From Arthrobacter zhaoxinii (GTDB lineage Bacteria; Actinomycetota; Actinomycetes; Actinomycetales; Micrococcaceae): a stretch of 64,000 nucleotides of DNA. The notes beneath the pieces were generated by a model that did not search any database, was not told the DNA's origin, and saw nothing but the letters and a program-made list of their open reading frames with translations. Shown piece by piece: positions 36,994 through 45,387 of this stretch (its first letter is position 1; every line of letters begins with the position of its first letter). The stretch is from contig NZ_JANFLT010000001.1 in assembly GCF_024385505.1 (NCBI RefSeq), positions 124,001-188,000 of the forward strand, given 5' to 3'. The position numbers and the translations under genes are program-made.

Positions 36994-38706
36994 TCAGCCG
37001 CCCGTGTACGTGGAAACATCCAGGATCCGTGCTTCCCAGGGGCGCAGCAGGTGGCGGTCGCCGGCGTCTGCGTAATTCCCCAGGAGAAGGCTGCCGGATT
37101 CCAGATTGGACGGCACCCCCAGCTCCTCGCCGGATACATTGCCCAGGACCAGCAGCGCCCGGTCGCCCCGGGTACGCCGGAACGCAAACAGGGTGGGATG
37201 GGCCGGATCCAGCATCTGGAAATCCCCGAGCGAAACGAGGTCCGACTCATGTCGGAGCCGGATCAGCTCCTGGTAATACCGGAAGACGGACCGGGCAGCG
37301 GCGCGGTCCGCTTCCACATTGACCTCGGGATAGCCGGCAGCGGGCTCGATCCACGGCGGAACATCGGAAAAACCCGCATACTCTCCCGCCGTCCACTGCA
37401 TGGGCGTGCGGGCGTTGTCCCGGCTCATCCGCCGCAGCGCTTCCAAGACCCGTTCCCGGTCCTCACCCCGTTCAAGGGCCTCGGCGTAGTAGTTCAGCGA
37501 TTCCACGTCCCGGTACTGGTCGATCGAGGTGAACCCGGCATTGGTCATGCCGATCTCCTCGCCCTGGTAGATGTAGGGGGTTCCCCGCTGCAGATGCAGC
37601 AGGGTGGCCCACATGGTGGCGGATTCATACCGGTACCGGGTGTCGTCGCCGAAACGGGAGACGACGCGCGGCTGGTCATGGTTATTCAGGTAGAGGCTGT
37701 TCCAGCCGGTGTCTGCGAGCCCGCGCTGCCAGCGGTTCCAGCTTGTCTTCAAGTCCGTCAGGTCCAGCTGCCGGTAGTCGAACTTGTCCATTCCCTGGTC
37801 CAGGCTGACGTGTTCAAACTGGAAGACCATATCCAGCTCCCGCCGCCGCGGGTTGGTAAAGAGCAGCGCCTCGTCAACGGTCACTCCCGGAGTCTCCCCC
37901 ACGGTCAGGTATTCTCCGCTGCGTCCGTCAAAGACCTCGCGGTGCATTTCCTGCATAAACTCATGGATGCGCGGCCCGGAAATGAAATAGGGCGACCCGT
38001 CGCCCCAGATGCCGGAAGGATCCACTACGCCGTCCGGCAATGCAGGGTGCTTGGAGATGAAGTTGATGACGTCCATGCGGAATCCGTCCACGCCCCGGTC
38101 CAGCCACCAGTTCATCATGGCGTACACCTTGGCCCGCACCCGGGTGCTTTCCCAGTTCAGGTCCGGCTGCTGCGGCGTGAACAGGTGCAGATAGTACTGC
38201 CGGGTGAGCGGATCGAAGGTCCACGCCGAACCGCCGAAGAAGGACCGCCAGTTGTTCGGCTCGGCACCCGGCTCGCCCGGCTCGAATCCGGGCCGTGCGT
38301 CCCGCCACCAGTACCGGTCCCGCTTCGGTGACATCCTGGATGACCTGGAGCTCTGGAAACCCGGATATTCGCTGGACGTGTGGTTGACCACCAGGTCCAT
38401 GATCAGGCGGATACCGCGTTCATGGAGTCCTGCCAGCAGCCGGTCAAACTGTTCTTCCGTGCCGAACATCTTATCGATCCGGCGGTAGTCGCTGATGTCG
38501 TAGCCGTTGTCGAACTGCGGTGACTGCTGGATCGGTGACAGCCACACCACGTCGATGCCCAGGTCCGCCAGATAGTCCAGGTGCTCAATGATGCCGCCGA
38601 GGTCGCCGATACCGTCGCTGGTGGAGTCGGCAAAGCTGCGGGGATAGATCTGGTAGACGACGGCGTTGGTCCACCAGGCGGGTCCGTTGGTAGCCGGCAT
38701 GGACAT
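36994..38706 (-). CDS. GH13 alpha-glucosidase / oligo-1,6-glucosidase
   Basis: Cytoplasmic glycoside hydrolase of 570 residues hydrolysing alpha-glucosidic bonds in malto- or isomalto-oligosaccharides or trehalose-type substrates. Catalytic residues are visible: nucleophile Asp in GVDGFRMDVINF (near 205), acid/base Glu in LTVGETPG (near 264), and the transition-state Asp in NNHDQPR (near 337). The N-terminal VVYQIYPRSFADSTSDGIGDL block is typical of the oligo-glucosidase subfamily. AAAGGA upstream supports ATG 38706. No transporter genes adjoin. Confidence 0.92.
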   Translation of the reverse strand: MSMPATNGPAWWTNAVVYQIYPRSFADSTSDGIGDLGGIIEHLDYLADLGIDVVWLSPIQQSPQFDNGYDISDYRRIDKMFGTEEQFDRLLAGLHERGIRLIMDLVVNHTSSEYPGFQSSRSSRMSPKRDRYWWRDARPGFEPGEPGAEPNNWRSFFGGSAWTFDPLTRQYYLHLFTPQQPDLNWESTRVRAKVYAMMNWWLDRGVDGFRMDVINFISKHPALPDGVVDPSGIWGDGSPYFISGPRIHEFMQEMHREVFDGRSGEYLTVGETPGVTVDEALLFTNPRRRELDMVFQFEHVSLDQGMDKFDYRQLDLTDLKTSWNRWQRGLADTGWNSLYLNNHDQPRVVSRFGDDTRYRYESATMWATLLHLQRGTPYIYQGEEIGMTNAGFTSIDQYRDVESLNYYAEALERGEDRERVLEALRRMSRDNARTPMQWTAGEYAGFSDVPPWIEPAAGYPEVNVEADRAAARSVFRYYQELIRLRHESDLVSLGDFQMLDPAHPTLFAFRRTRGDRALLVLGNVSGEELGVPSNLESGSLLLGNYADAGDRHLLRPWEARILDVSTYTGG

Positions 38707-38900
38707 CCGTCCTTTCACCATGTGCTCTGCATAATACGTCCGGGCCGGCAGCCCGCACAGGGTCGCCGGGGGTTACTGCGCAGCCTCTGCCCGGGTCGTC
38801 CGTTTTCCTTGTCCGCGCCGGTACGCAGCACTAACGTTGGCGCTGCCGACAGGTCCCGTGTGCGGACCTGTCCCGAACTCAACCGTTTGGAGTAACTGCC

Positions 38901-39401
38901 ATGGCAACACTGACCGTTTGGAAGTTTTCGGATGCGGATGCTGCGGAACGCGCCACGCAGACACTCGCCAGCCTGCAGTCCCAGGGCCTCATCAATGTCG
39001 AGGACGAGGCCATCGTGACGTGGCCCGAAGGGCGGAAGAAGCCCAAGACCATCCAGGAACACAACCTCGTCGGGGCAGGCGCCCTGGGTGGCGGCTTCTG
39101 GGGGCTCCTCTTTGGGCTCATTTTCTTTGTTCCGCTCATCGGCGCCGCGGTGGGCGCCGCCATCGGAGCAATGTCGGGATCGATGGTGGACGTCGGCATT
39201 AACGACGATTTCATCGCCCGGGTGCGGAACGAAGTAACGCCCGGAACTTCGGCGTTGTTCGTCCTGTCCAGCAACGCGGTCGAGGACCGGGTTGCGGAGG
39301 CATTCAAGGACTACTCAGGGGCGAAACTGATCTACACGAACCTTTCGAAGGACCAGGAAGCCAACCTCCGGGAAGCGTTCTTCGAGTCATCTCCCGCCTA
39401 G
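38901..39401 (+). CDS. DUF1269 family membrane protein
   Basis: Protein of 166 residues with a ferredoxin-like N-terminal half, a Gly/Ala-rich hydrophobic hairpin at about residues 56-95 (GAGALGGGFWGLLFGLIFFV, then GAAVGAAIGAMSG) and a C-terminal alpha/beta part. This architecture fits DUF1269 proteins, whose role is unknown; the glycine-zipper-like hairpin suggests membrane association. GGAG lies upstream of the ATG. Probably monocistronic. Confidence 0.82.
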   Translation: MATLTVWKFSDADAAERATQTLASLQSQGLINVEDEAIVTWPEGRKKPKTIQEHNLVGAGALGGGFWGLLFGLIFFVPLIGAAVGAAIGAMSGSMVDVGINDDFIARVRNEVTPGTSALFVLSSNAVEDRVAEAFKDYSGAKLIYTNLSKDQEANLREAFFESSPA

Positions 39402-39478
39402 GACGCGTACGGGGCGGGTATCACCTGAGGACGGCAGCGTTAGTCCGGGTGGCGCCCGCCCCGGTATCGTTTAAGGCG

Positions 39479-39841
39479 ATGATTACACGACGCGAAGCCG
39501 CACAGATCCTAGATATTCCGCTCGAAATGGCCACGCGCCACGGCATTCCCCCACGGATGGACGACGCCGACTTGGCACGGCTGCAGGCCGACCCGCCCGG
39601 GTGGCTGGTCCAGTCCCGGGCCAACCGCACCGGAAAGCGGCCGGTATGGGTTCAGCTTTCCTGTTCCGTCTGCGGCTACACGGAGGCGGCCCGGCCGAAG
39701 AAGTGGTGGCCGGAGTTCACCTTCATCGCGTGCGAGGACCACCGCGTGCGGGAACTTCCCGAGCTGCCCGCCGGTGCGGTGCGCACCGAATACCCCGGTG
39801 TCGGCTCCCGTTTCATCGGTGTTGTGGACGCGGCAGGGTAA
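39479..39841 (+). CDS. Conserved hypothetical protein with cysteine pair
   Basis: Protein of 120 residues beginning MITRREAAQILDIPLEMATRHGI, which looks like a short helix-turn-helix of the DNA-binding-excisionase kind (about 1-25). A C-terminal half follows, with SCSVCGYTEAARPKK (C61 and C64) and ACEDH (near 84-88), possibly a zinc site. No function can be assigned; a nucleic-acid-binding protein is one guess. The start is set at ATG 39479 with a weak AAGG upstream. Confidence 0.65.
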   Translation: MITRREAAQILDIPLEMATRHGIPPRMDDADLARLQADPPGWLVQSRANRTGKRPVWVQLSCSVCGYTEAARPKKWWPEFTFIACEDHRVRELPELPAGAVRTEYPGVGSRFIGVVDAAG

Positions 39842-39938
39842 CTCCTCCGACGCCTAGCCGCGGCGCCGGCGCCAGGACTCATCCCCAACGCTCTGCGGCG
39901 GGGACGGTCCCGGGGCAGCCGGCGCAGCTCCGGCCGCG

Positions 39939-40571
39939 CTAGCGTGAGGCGGTCAGCCCGGTGCGGGCCATCGCATCGGTGTAGGCGGCGCGCATGTCGT
40001 CCAGGGCTTCCTGCTGCCGTTCTGCGGTGGCACCGAAGGAACGGCCGGAGAGTGCGCGCGCCTTGTAGACCTTGATGCTGCGGCGGTAGATCATCCGGTT
40101 CTCGGTCTTGAGGAACAGTGCTGCCAGACGCTGGGCCTCGGTGCCGTGCGCCACGATGACGGAGGCGCGGGGCACGAGCGCCAGGAAGCGCAGCAGCGGC
40201 CGCAGTCCTTCCTGGACCTGTTCCTTGGTCAGCTTGCCGTTGGGTTCGCCCGGTACGTGCCAGGGATACGCGTTCCACGGCATCACGAACTCTGGCCGCA
40301 GCCCCGCCTGCCAGTGCACCCCGAGAAGCCGTGCGACGGCGTCGTTGTCACCCGCGGTGATGAACCCTGATTCGTGGGCGGTACCGATATTGGAAAACAG
40401 GCTGACGATCCGGCACTCCCCGATGTCGTGCATGGGATCGATGTAGGGCACCTGGCTTCCCGGCTTCATTTCAGCCAGGGCGTCGCAAAGCTGGTTCACC
40501 TCGGCGACATTGGGGTCATAGCGTCGGTTCCAAAGGTCATCATGCTGGGATTCGAGTGCCGGGCTTTGCAT
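39939..40571 (-). CDS. Uracil-DNA glycosylase-like conserved protein
   Basis: Protein of 210 residues. The order of a strand-loop (IVSLFSNIGTAHESGF), a WNAYPWHVPG segment (near 97-106) and a late VIVAHGTEAQRLAALF strand-helix (near 137-152) resembles the uracil-DNA glycosylase fold as annotated in related actinobacteria. Diagnostic family 1 or 4/5 catalytic motifs are not clear, and no Fe-S cysteine set exists. Excision activity is therefore only a suggestion. Single gene with its promoter toward 40600. Confidence 0.5.
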   Translation of the reverse strand: MQSPALESQHDDLWNRRYDPNVAEVNQLCDALAEMKPGSQVPYIDPMHDIGECRIVSLFSNIGTAHESGFITAGDNDAVARLLGVHWQAGLRPEFVMPWNAYPWHVPGEPNGKLTKEQVQEGLRPLLRFLALVPRASVIVAHGTEAQRLAALFLKTENRMIYRRSIKVYKARALSGRSFGATAERQQEALDDMRAAYTDAMARTGLTASR

Positions 40572-40760
40572 AAAGTGGTGCGTCTCCTACGAGGTCTTGC
40601 GACCGGTTATACCGCCCGCTCCGGATCATGCCGGCGCGGGTACTGCCTAAATCAAAGTTTACCAACGCCCCGTGCCCGGGCGTACGGGAATCTGCTCCGT
40701 GACGGGTGAAACCCGGCAGGTGTGAGAAACAACTCTCCTGAAGGTTTCCGGATTAAACGA

Positions 40761-40798
40761 CCGAAGCGGGGAGCGTCCGTAGACACTCCCCGCTTCGG
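40761..40798 (-). terminator. Terminator hairpin of tmRNA
   Basis: Near-perfect 16-base-pair stem CCGAAGCGGGGAGCGT/ACACTCCCCGCTTCGG (40761-40776 with 40783-40798), 15 bases beyond the mature 3' end of tmRNA. On the minus strand it is followed by GTCGTTTAATCC, a weak T-run. Confidence 0.8.
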
Positions 40799-40812
40799 CT
40801 GGAGATTCTCAG

Positions 40813-41181
40813 TGGAGATGGGGGGAATCGAACCCCCGTCCGATGTCGCTTTGTCAGGGCTTCTCCGGGCGCAGTCTGCATCGGATTTTCTCGGTCCCAG
40901 CCATCACGCAGACAAGTGGCTGATCCGGACCCAGCCGTCTAAAAGTCCCGAACACCCCAACGGCGAAGGTGTTCAGCAGTGGCCCTCTAAATGACGCCAG
41001 GCACCGGGGCGAGAGCATCCCCGGGCTGACGGACTATGCCTTACTGCTTAGGCAGCAAGAGCGAAGTCAGTGCGCTTTGATTCGGCACTTATTGGTTTAC
41101 AGAGATCGTTAACGAGATAACCCTGTATCCTCGGCCCGCTTCCCCTGTCTCAACAAAACATCGTCGAAACCGGTCATCCCC
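40813..41181 (-). ncRNA. ssrA: Transfer-messenger RNA (tmRNA)
   Basis: Stable RNA of about 369 nt that rescues stalled ribosomes with SmpB. The 5' end GGGGATGACCGGTTTCGAC and the 3' end, with the T-arm GGTTCGATTCCCCCC and acceptor strand CATCTCC, pair over seven positions (one G-U) to form the tRNA-like acceptor stem. The CCA is not encoded. The internal reading frame gives the tag AESKRTDFALAA. smpB lies just upstream with one small gene between. A perfect TATAAT -10 precedes it and a hairpin terminator follows. Confidence 0.96.
41048..41086 (-). other. tmRNA tag-peptide reading frame
   Basis: The resume codon GCC (41084-41086) opens GCC GAA TCA AAG CGC ACT and so on, ending in TAA at 41048-41050. 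It encodes AESKRTDFALAA, close to the usual actinobacterial ADSKRTDFALAA tag; the terminal ALAA is the ClpXP-type degradation signal. Confidence 0.93.
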
Positions 41182-41196
41182 TTATTGAGTTACCAA

Positions 41197-41224
41197 TCCG
41201 GCCGAAGCCGGAACACTTATTATA
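41197..41224 (-). promoter_or_regulatory. ssrA promoter -10 and precursor hairpin
   Basis: On the minus strand a perfect TATAAT (41219-41224) stands 38 bases before the mature tmRNA 5' end, so the precursor has a leader of about 30 nt. Inside it, TCCGGC-TTCG-GCCGGA (41197-41212) forms a 6-base-pair UUCG hairpin that RNase P processing would remove. No good -35 is seen. Confidence 0.7.
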
Positions 41225-41245
41225 GCGCATGCTGCCGGGACGGAC

Positions 41246-41605
41246 TCAGAGCCGGATTCCAAAGACCACCACGGGGGATCCCCAGACCACCAGCAGGATC
41301 CACGAGATCAGGACAAAGAGGACCGACAGAATACTCAGCGCGGTCATGCCCGGGGCCTTGCTGCGGAAAGCCCACGCGAACAGGGCAATGTTCGCCAGAA
41401 CCAGGACAGGCGCAATCCATACCAGCATCGAGGCGAGGTAGAGGTAGTACGCCGCGAAGAACGGAACCACCACCAGGATCACCACCGGTACTACGGCCAG
41501 GACAATCAACAGGTCGACGGCCGTGACGATCCACGTCCATACCGGCTTCCGCGCGGACGCTACCTGGGCTTCTTCTCCCTGCGGTTCCCAGAAGGTTCCA
41601 CTCAT
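41246..41605 (-). CDS. Small hypothetical membrane protein
   Basis: Protein of 119 residues with a short cytoplasmic N-terminus and three to four hydrophobic segments (about 24-48, 50-78, 88-112). No family recognised. Its ATG overlaps the smpB stop (ATGA), so it is co-translated with smpB and sits between smpB and ssrA, which is otherwise a tight functional pair. Confidence 0.75.
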   Translation of the reverse strand: MSGTFWEPQGEEAQVASARKPVWTWIVTAVDLLIVLAVVPVVILVVVPFFAAYYLYLASMLVWIAPVLVLANIALFAWAFRSKAPGMTALSILSVLFVLISWILLVVWGSPVVVFGIRL

Positions 41606-42075
41606 GCGCCGCGGTTCTTCTCCCGCATCGCCCGCAGTGCCTCACGGTTGTCCTGCTTCTCGCGCAGCGTGTGGCGCTTGTCGTACTCCCGCTTACCGCG
41701 GGCGACGGCGATCTCCACCTTCGCCCGTCCGTCCAGGAAATACAGCTGCAGCGGCACGATGGTAAAGCCGGATTCGCTGGTCTTACGCAGGATCTTTTCC
41801 AGCTGCTCCCGGTGCAGCAGCAGCTTGCGGCGGCGGCGGGCGGAGTGATTGGTCCAGCTTCCGTTCAGGTACTCCGGGATGTACGCGGCCTCAAGCCAGA
41901 GTTCGTTGTTGTAGAACGTAGCGAACCCATCCACCAGCGAGGCCCTGCCCTCACGCAGCGACTTCACCTCGGTGCCCATCAAAACCATGCCGGCCTCGTA
42001 GGTATCAAGGATTTCGTAGTCGTGCCGGGCCTTACGATTGGTGGCCACTACCTTACGGCCACTTTCCTTAGGCAC
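41602..42075 (-). CDS. smpB: SsrA-binding protein
   Basis: RNA-binding partner of tmRNA, 157 residues, essential for trans-translation. An OB-fold core is recognisable by [20 protein letters not shown] (near 13-32), [14 protein letters not shown] (near 35-48) and the basic tail with the [17 protein letters not shown] segment that reads the empty A site. Belongs to the ftsE-ftsX-M23-smpB-ssrA block. Confidence 0.96.
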   Translation of the reverse strand: MPKESGRKVVATNRKARHDYEILDTYEAGMVLMGTEVKSLREGRASLVDGFATFYNNELWLEAAYIPEYLNGSWTNHSARRRRKLLLHREQLEKILRKTSESGFTIVPLQLYFLDGRAKVEIAVARGKREYDKRHTLREKQDNREALRAMREKNRGA

Positions 42076-42119
42076 GGGGCAACTCCTTAGTAGGTTGAAA
42101 CGAAAATTCTATTCTAGGC

Positions 42120-43523
42120 CTACAGCAGCCGCATCGGGTCCACAAGGTCGCCGTTCAGCACGGTCTCGAAGTGCAGGTGGCAGCCGGTGGAGTTGCCGGT
42201 ATTGCCGACGTAGCCGATCAGCTGTCCCTGGTTGACCCACTGACCGCTGGAGACCGCGAAACTGTTGAGGTGGTAGTAGTTTGTCGCCAGGGCGTTGCCT
42301 TCCACCACACCGTGGTTGAGGACAATCCGGTTGCCGGTGCCGATCATTTCCCCGCCGCCCTGATCTGCCCGCCACACGTGGCCTGCTGCCGGGGCATAGA
42401 CCGGGGTGCCGCAGGACGGAGCGAAGTCGATGCCCGAATGCAGGTAACCGCCGTTGCCGAGGAAGTCGATGGACCCGGCCGGCGTGGCCCGCCAGCCGAA
42501 TCCGGAGGAGACCGGGGCACCGTTTACCGGATACCGCAGGCCGAAGGAGGACGGACTGCTGGGCTGCGGAACGACGGCAGCCGGCGGGGCGGGACGGTTA
42601 TTGCGGGCGGCTTCTTCGGCTGCCGCGCGGTTCTCGGCATCGATCCGCGCCTGTTCGCGCTTCCGGTATTCCTCGAGCAGGACCCGCTGCCTCTCCGCAA
42701 TGTCGGCAGTGACCTGCGCGCTTTCCTTTTCCAGGGTGGCCATCTGGGCCTGGAGCCGCGGTTTCTGTGCTTCCAGCTCCTGGTTCATGGCCGAGGCCTG
42801 GGCAACGAGGTCATCCACTTTCTGCTTCTCCGCGGCTGCGGAATCACGGGCGGACTGCTCGGCCATGAGCGCTTCTTCGGCCTGGGCCTTGAGCTTGTTG
42901 ATCTCGTCCGCCACGGCTACCAGCCGGGCCTCGGAGTTCACATTGTTGGCATTCTGTTCGGACAGCTTTTCCACGGCGGCGTTCTGGCCCTTCAGTGCCT
43001 GCTCCGCCATGCCGAGGGAATCGCTGAGGCTGTCGGCACCCTTGGCGCCGAACATCAGCGAGAGGGTGGACGGGACGCCGCCGTTTTTGTATGCCTGGGA
43101 CGCGATCTGCCCGATCGCTTTTTCGGTGGCCGCGATGTCTTCACGGTCCTTCTCGATCTGCGCGGTGATGGTCTCGTGGGTGTCCTGGGCGAGGGCCACG
43201 CGTTCGTTCAGGGCGCTGACCTTGCCGGCGGCACTGTCAACCCGTGCTTCGGCGTCGGCGAGCTGCTGCTGGGCGGCCGGGAGCTGGCCCTTATAGACGT
43301 TGAGCTTTGCCACCGTTTCGGCAATGTCTTCGCCGAGGTACTCGTAGTCCTGGTGGACCTTTTCCTTTTCGGCTTCGATGGCGGCCTTGCGGTCCTCCAG
43401 CTCGTCGGCACTGGCTGTGCTGCTGAACGCAACGGAAAGCGTCAGGGTCAGGACGGCGGCAACCGCCGCCAGGGCCCGGGACGCCGGCGCTCGTCCACTA
43501 CGTTTAGGCACAGCATTATCCAT
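42120..43523 (-). CDS. M23 family peptidoglycan endopeptidase with coiled coil (FtsEX-linked)
   Basis: Secreted cell-wall hydrolase of 467 residues: signal peptide (about 1-40), two long coiled-coil stretches (about 42-290, rich in Glu/Ala/Gln), a Pro-rich linker (QPSSPSS) and a C-terminal LytM/M23 domain with HSGIDFAP (His and Asp near 363 and 367) and the HLHFE motif (near 449), so the Zn site is intact. The EnvC/RipC-like architecture and the position directly after ftsX point to activation by FtsEX during septal cleavage. Confidence 0.9.
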   Translation of the reverse strand: MDNAVPKRSGRAPASRALAAVAAVLTLTLSVAFSSTASADELEDRKAAIEAEKEKVHQDYEYLGEDIAETVAKLNVYKGQLPAAQQQLADAEARVDSAAGKVSALNERVALAQDTHETITAQIEKDREDIAATEKAIGQIASQAYKNGGVPSTLSLMFGAKGADSLSDSLGMAEQALKGQNAAVEKLSEQNANNVNSEARLVAVADEINKLKAQAEEALMAEQSARDSAAAEKQKVDDLVAQASAMNQELEAQKPRLQAQMATLEKESAQVTADIAERQRVLLEEYRKREQARIDAENRAAAEEAARNNRPAPPAAVVPQPSSPSSFGLRYPVNGAPVSSGFGWRATPAGSIDFLGNGGYLHSGIDFAPSCGTPVYAPAAGHVWRADQGGGEMIGTGNRIVLNHGVVEGNALATNYYHLNSFAVSSGQWVNQGQLIGYVGNTGNSTGCHLHFETVLNGDLVDPMRLL

Positions 43524-43573
43524 TGACGAGACTCTCCATGATCTTCAGCATTCTCTTCCCAGTGCTCATGACT

Positions 43574-44476
43574 CTAGACCTTCAGGTATCGGCGGAGTGT
43601 CAACAGCGAGGATACTCCAGCCAGCAGCGCCCCGAGAACAAGTAGCAGGGGGGTCAGATACAGGACTTGTTCCGATGAAATAAAGGCCGTGGTGGGGTAC
43701 TGGCGGGCCAGCGCGCCGATAAAGAAGTGTGCGGTGCTCCAAAGGGCAACGGAGGCCAGGACCGCGCCGATGACGGCGGCTATCACGCCTTCCAGCACGA
43801 ACGGCAGCTGGATTACGGCCTTGGAAGCGCCGACCAGGCGCATGATGCCGGTTTCCCGCCGCCGGCTGAATGCCGAGAGCCGGATGGTGGTGGCAATCAG
43901 CAGGATGGCGCAGACCAGCATGACGCCGGCAATGGACAATGCCGCAACGGAGGCGAGGTTCAGATACGTGAACATCTTTTCGAACAGTTCACGCTGGTCG
44001 CTGACCGACTCCACGCCCGGCTTGGAGGAGAAAGCCTCATTGATGACCTCGTATTTTTCCGGATCCACCAGGCTCACGCGGAAGGATTCGGGGAGCATTT
44101 CAGCGGTGATGCTGTCCACGATCGGCGAGTTGGCGAACTGTTCACGGAAGTGGGTCAGCGCTGTGTCCTGATCTTCATACTCGACACTCTCCACGTACCG
44201 GTCCGCCTGCAGGTCCGCTTCGATGGCGGCGCGCTGCTCGTCGGTGACGGCACCCGAAGCGCAGGATGCGGACGTGTCATTGTCCGTGCACAGGTAGACG
44301 GCAACCTGCACGCGGTCATACCAGTAGCCCTTCATCTGGCCGATCTGCAGCTGCAGCAGCCCTGCCGCCCCCACAAAGGTCAGCGACACGAAGGTCACCA
44401 GGATCACGGAGACCACCATGGACAGGTTCCGGCGCAGGCCGGAGCCGATTTCGCCCAGGACAAATGCAAGCCTCAT
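43574..44476 (-). CDS. ftsX: Cell division protein FtsX
   Basis: Permease-like divisome protein of 300 residues with a first membrane segment at about 20-42, an extracellular domain (about 45-175, with a possible disulfide in [13 protein letters not shown]) and three C-terminal segments (about 185-210, 230-255, 270-292). With FtsE it transmits ATP hydrolysis to a periplasmic/extracellular hydrolase. The ATG overlaps the ftsE stop (ATGA, 44473-44476). The extracellular loop probably binds the coiled coil of the M23 peptidase encoded next. Confidence 0.94.
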   Translation of the reverse strand: MRLAFVLGEIGSGLRRNLSMVVSVILVTFVSLTFVGAAGLLQLQIGQMKGYWYDRVQVAVYLCTDNDTSASCASGAVTDEQRAAIEADLQADRYVESVEYEDQDTALTHFREQFANSPIVDSITAEMLPESFRVSLVDPEKYEVINEAFSSKPGVESVSDQRELFEKMFTYLNLASVAALSIAGVMLVCAILLIATTIRLSAFSRRRETGIMRLVGASKAVIQLPFVLEGVIAAVIGAVLASVALWSTAHFFIGALARQYPTTAFISSEQVLYLTPLLLVLGALLAGVSSLLTLRRYLKV

Positions 44477-45222
44477 TCGGACACCCCGCTCTCCCGGCTG
44501 TCGGGCTGCAGGTTATCCGCTTCCCCGGCCGGCTCGGGTTCACCGAGGTAGATGCCCTCCTGTTCGTCACGGATGATCTTGCCGTTGCGCAGTTCCACCA
44601 CGCGCTTGCGCATCGCATTGACGATGTCGTCGTCGTGCGTAGCCATGACCACCGTGGTGCCGTTCTGGTTGATCCGGTCCAGGACCTTCATGATGCCCAG
44701 GGAGGTGGTGGGGTCCAGGTTTCCGGTGGGCTCGTCCGCAAGCAGGATGCCCGGCTTGTTGACAATGGCACGGGCGATGGCCACACGCTGCTGCTCGCCG
44801 CCGGAAAGTTCGTGCGGCAGGCGGTTGTCCTTGCCCTCCAGACCCACGGTTTTGAGGACCTCGGGAACGGAGTCACGGATCACGGCACGGCTGCGTCCGA
44901 TCACCTGCATGGCGAAGGCAACATTCGCGAAAACCGTCTTGTTGGGCAGCAGACGGAAATCCTGGAAGACGACGCCGATTCCGCGGCGCAGCCGCGGCAC
45001 CCGCCAGCTGGGGATCCGCGCAACGTTGGCGCCGGCCACGTAGACCGTTCCCCTGGTGGCGTGCTCCTCTTTCATGATCAACCGGATAAACGTGGATTTA
45101 CCGGAACCGGAAGCGCCCACGAGAAAAACGAACTCGCCGCGGTCCACATCCAGGCTGACCGAATTGAGCGCAGGCCGGGATTTCCGGTCATAGAGCTTGG
45201 TGACATTGTCGAAAGTGATCAT
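44473..45222 (-). CDS. ftsE: Cell division ATP-binding protein FtsE
   Basis: ABC ATPase of 249 residues that drives FtsX. Walker [10 protein letters not shown] (near 37-45), Q-loop VFQDFRLL, signature LSGGEQQR (near 139-146), Walker [13 protein letters not shown] and the H-loop MATHD are all present. A roughly 30-residue acidic C-terminal tail after the core is common in actinobacteria. The ATG at 45222 matches other FtsE N-termini ([11 protein letters not shown]); there is no strong ribosome site. Confidence 0.95.
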   Translation of the reverse strand: MITFDNVTKLYDRKSRPALNSVSLDVDRGEFVFLVGASGSGKSTFIRLIMKEEHATRGTVYVAGANVARIPSWRVPRLRRGIGVVFQDFRLLPNKTVFANVAFAMQVIGRSRAVIRDSVPEVLKTVGLEGKDNRLPHELSGGEQQRVAIARAIVNKPGILLADEPTGNLDPTTSLGIMKVLDRINQNGTTVVMATHDDDIVNAMRKRVVELRNGKIIRDEQEGIYLGEPEPAGEADNLQPDSRESGVSE

Positions 45223-45387
45223 CACTACTTTGTGCCCATGGAGCGGCCGGAGACACGGGCCTTGGTTCGGGGTATGGGCACCGGCTTCTCGACTATAGCC
45301 AGCTTCTGAAGAGTGAGCCACAACCTAACATCGCGTGTCGTACTGCACACGCCGGTTACGGGCCAGCGGATGCGGTAGAGTCCTGCG

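Noticed and set aside
40813-41245. Integrative element at the tmRNA gene, a common attachment site
   Set aside because: Both flanks are ordinary conserved genes. No integrase and no duplicated ssrA 3' end was found nearby.
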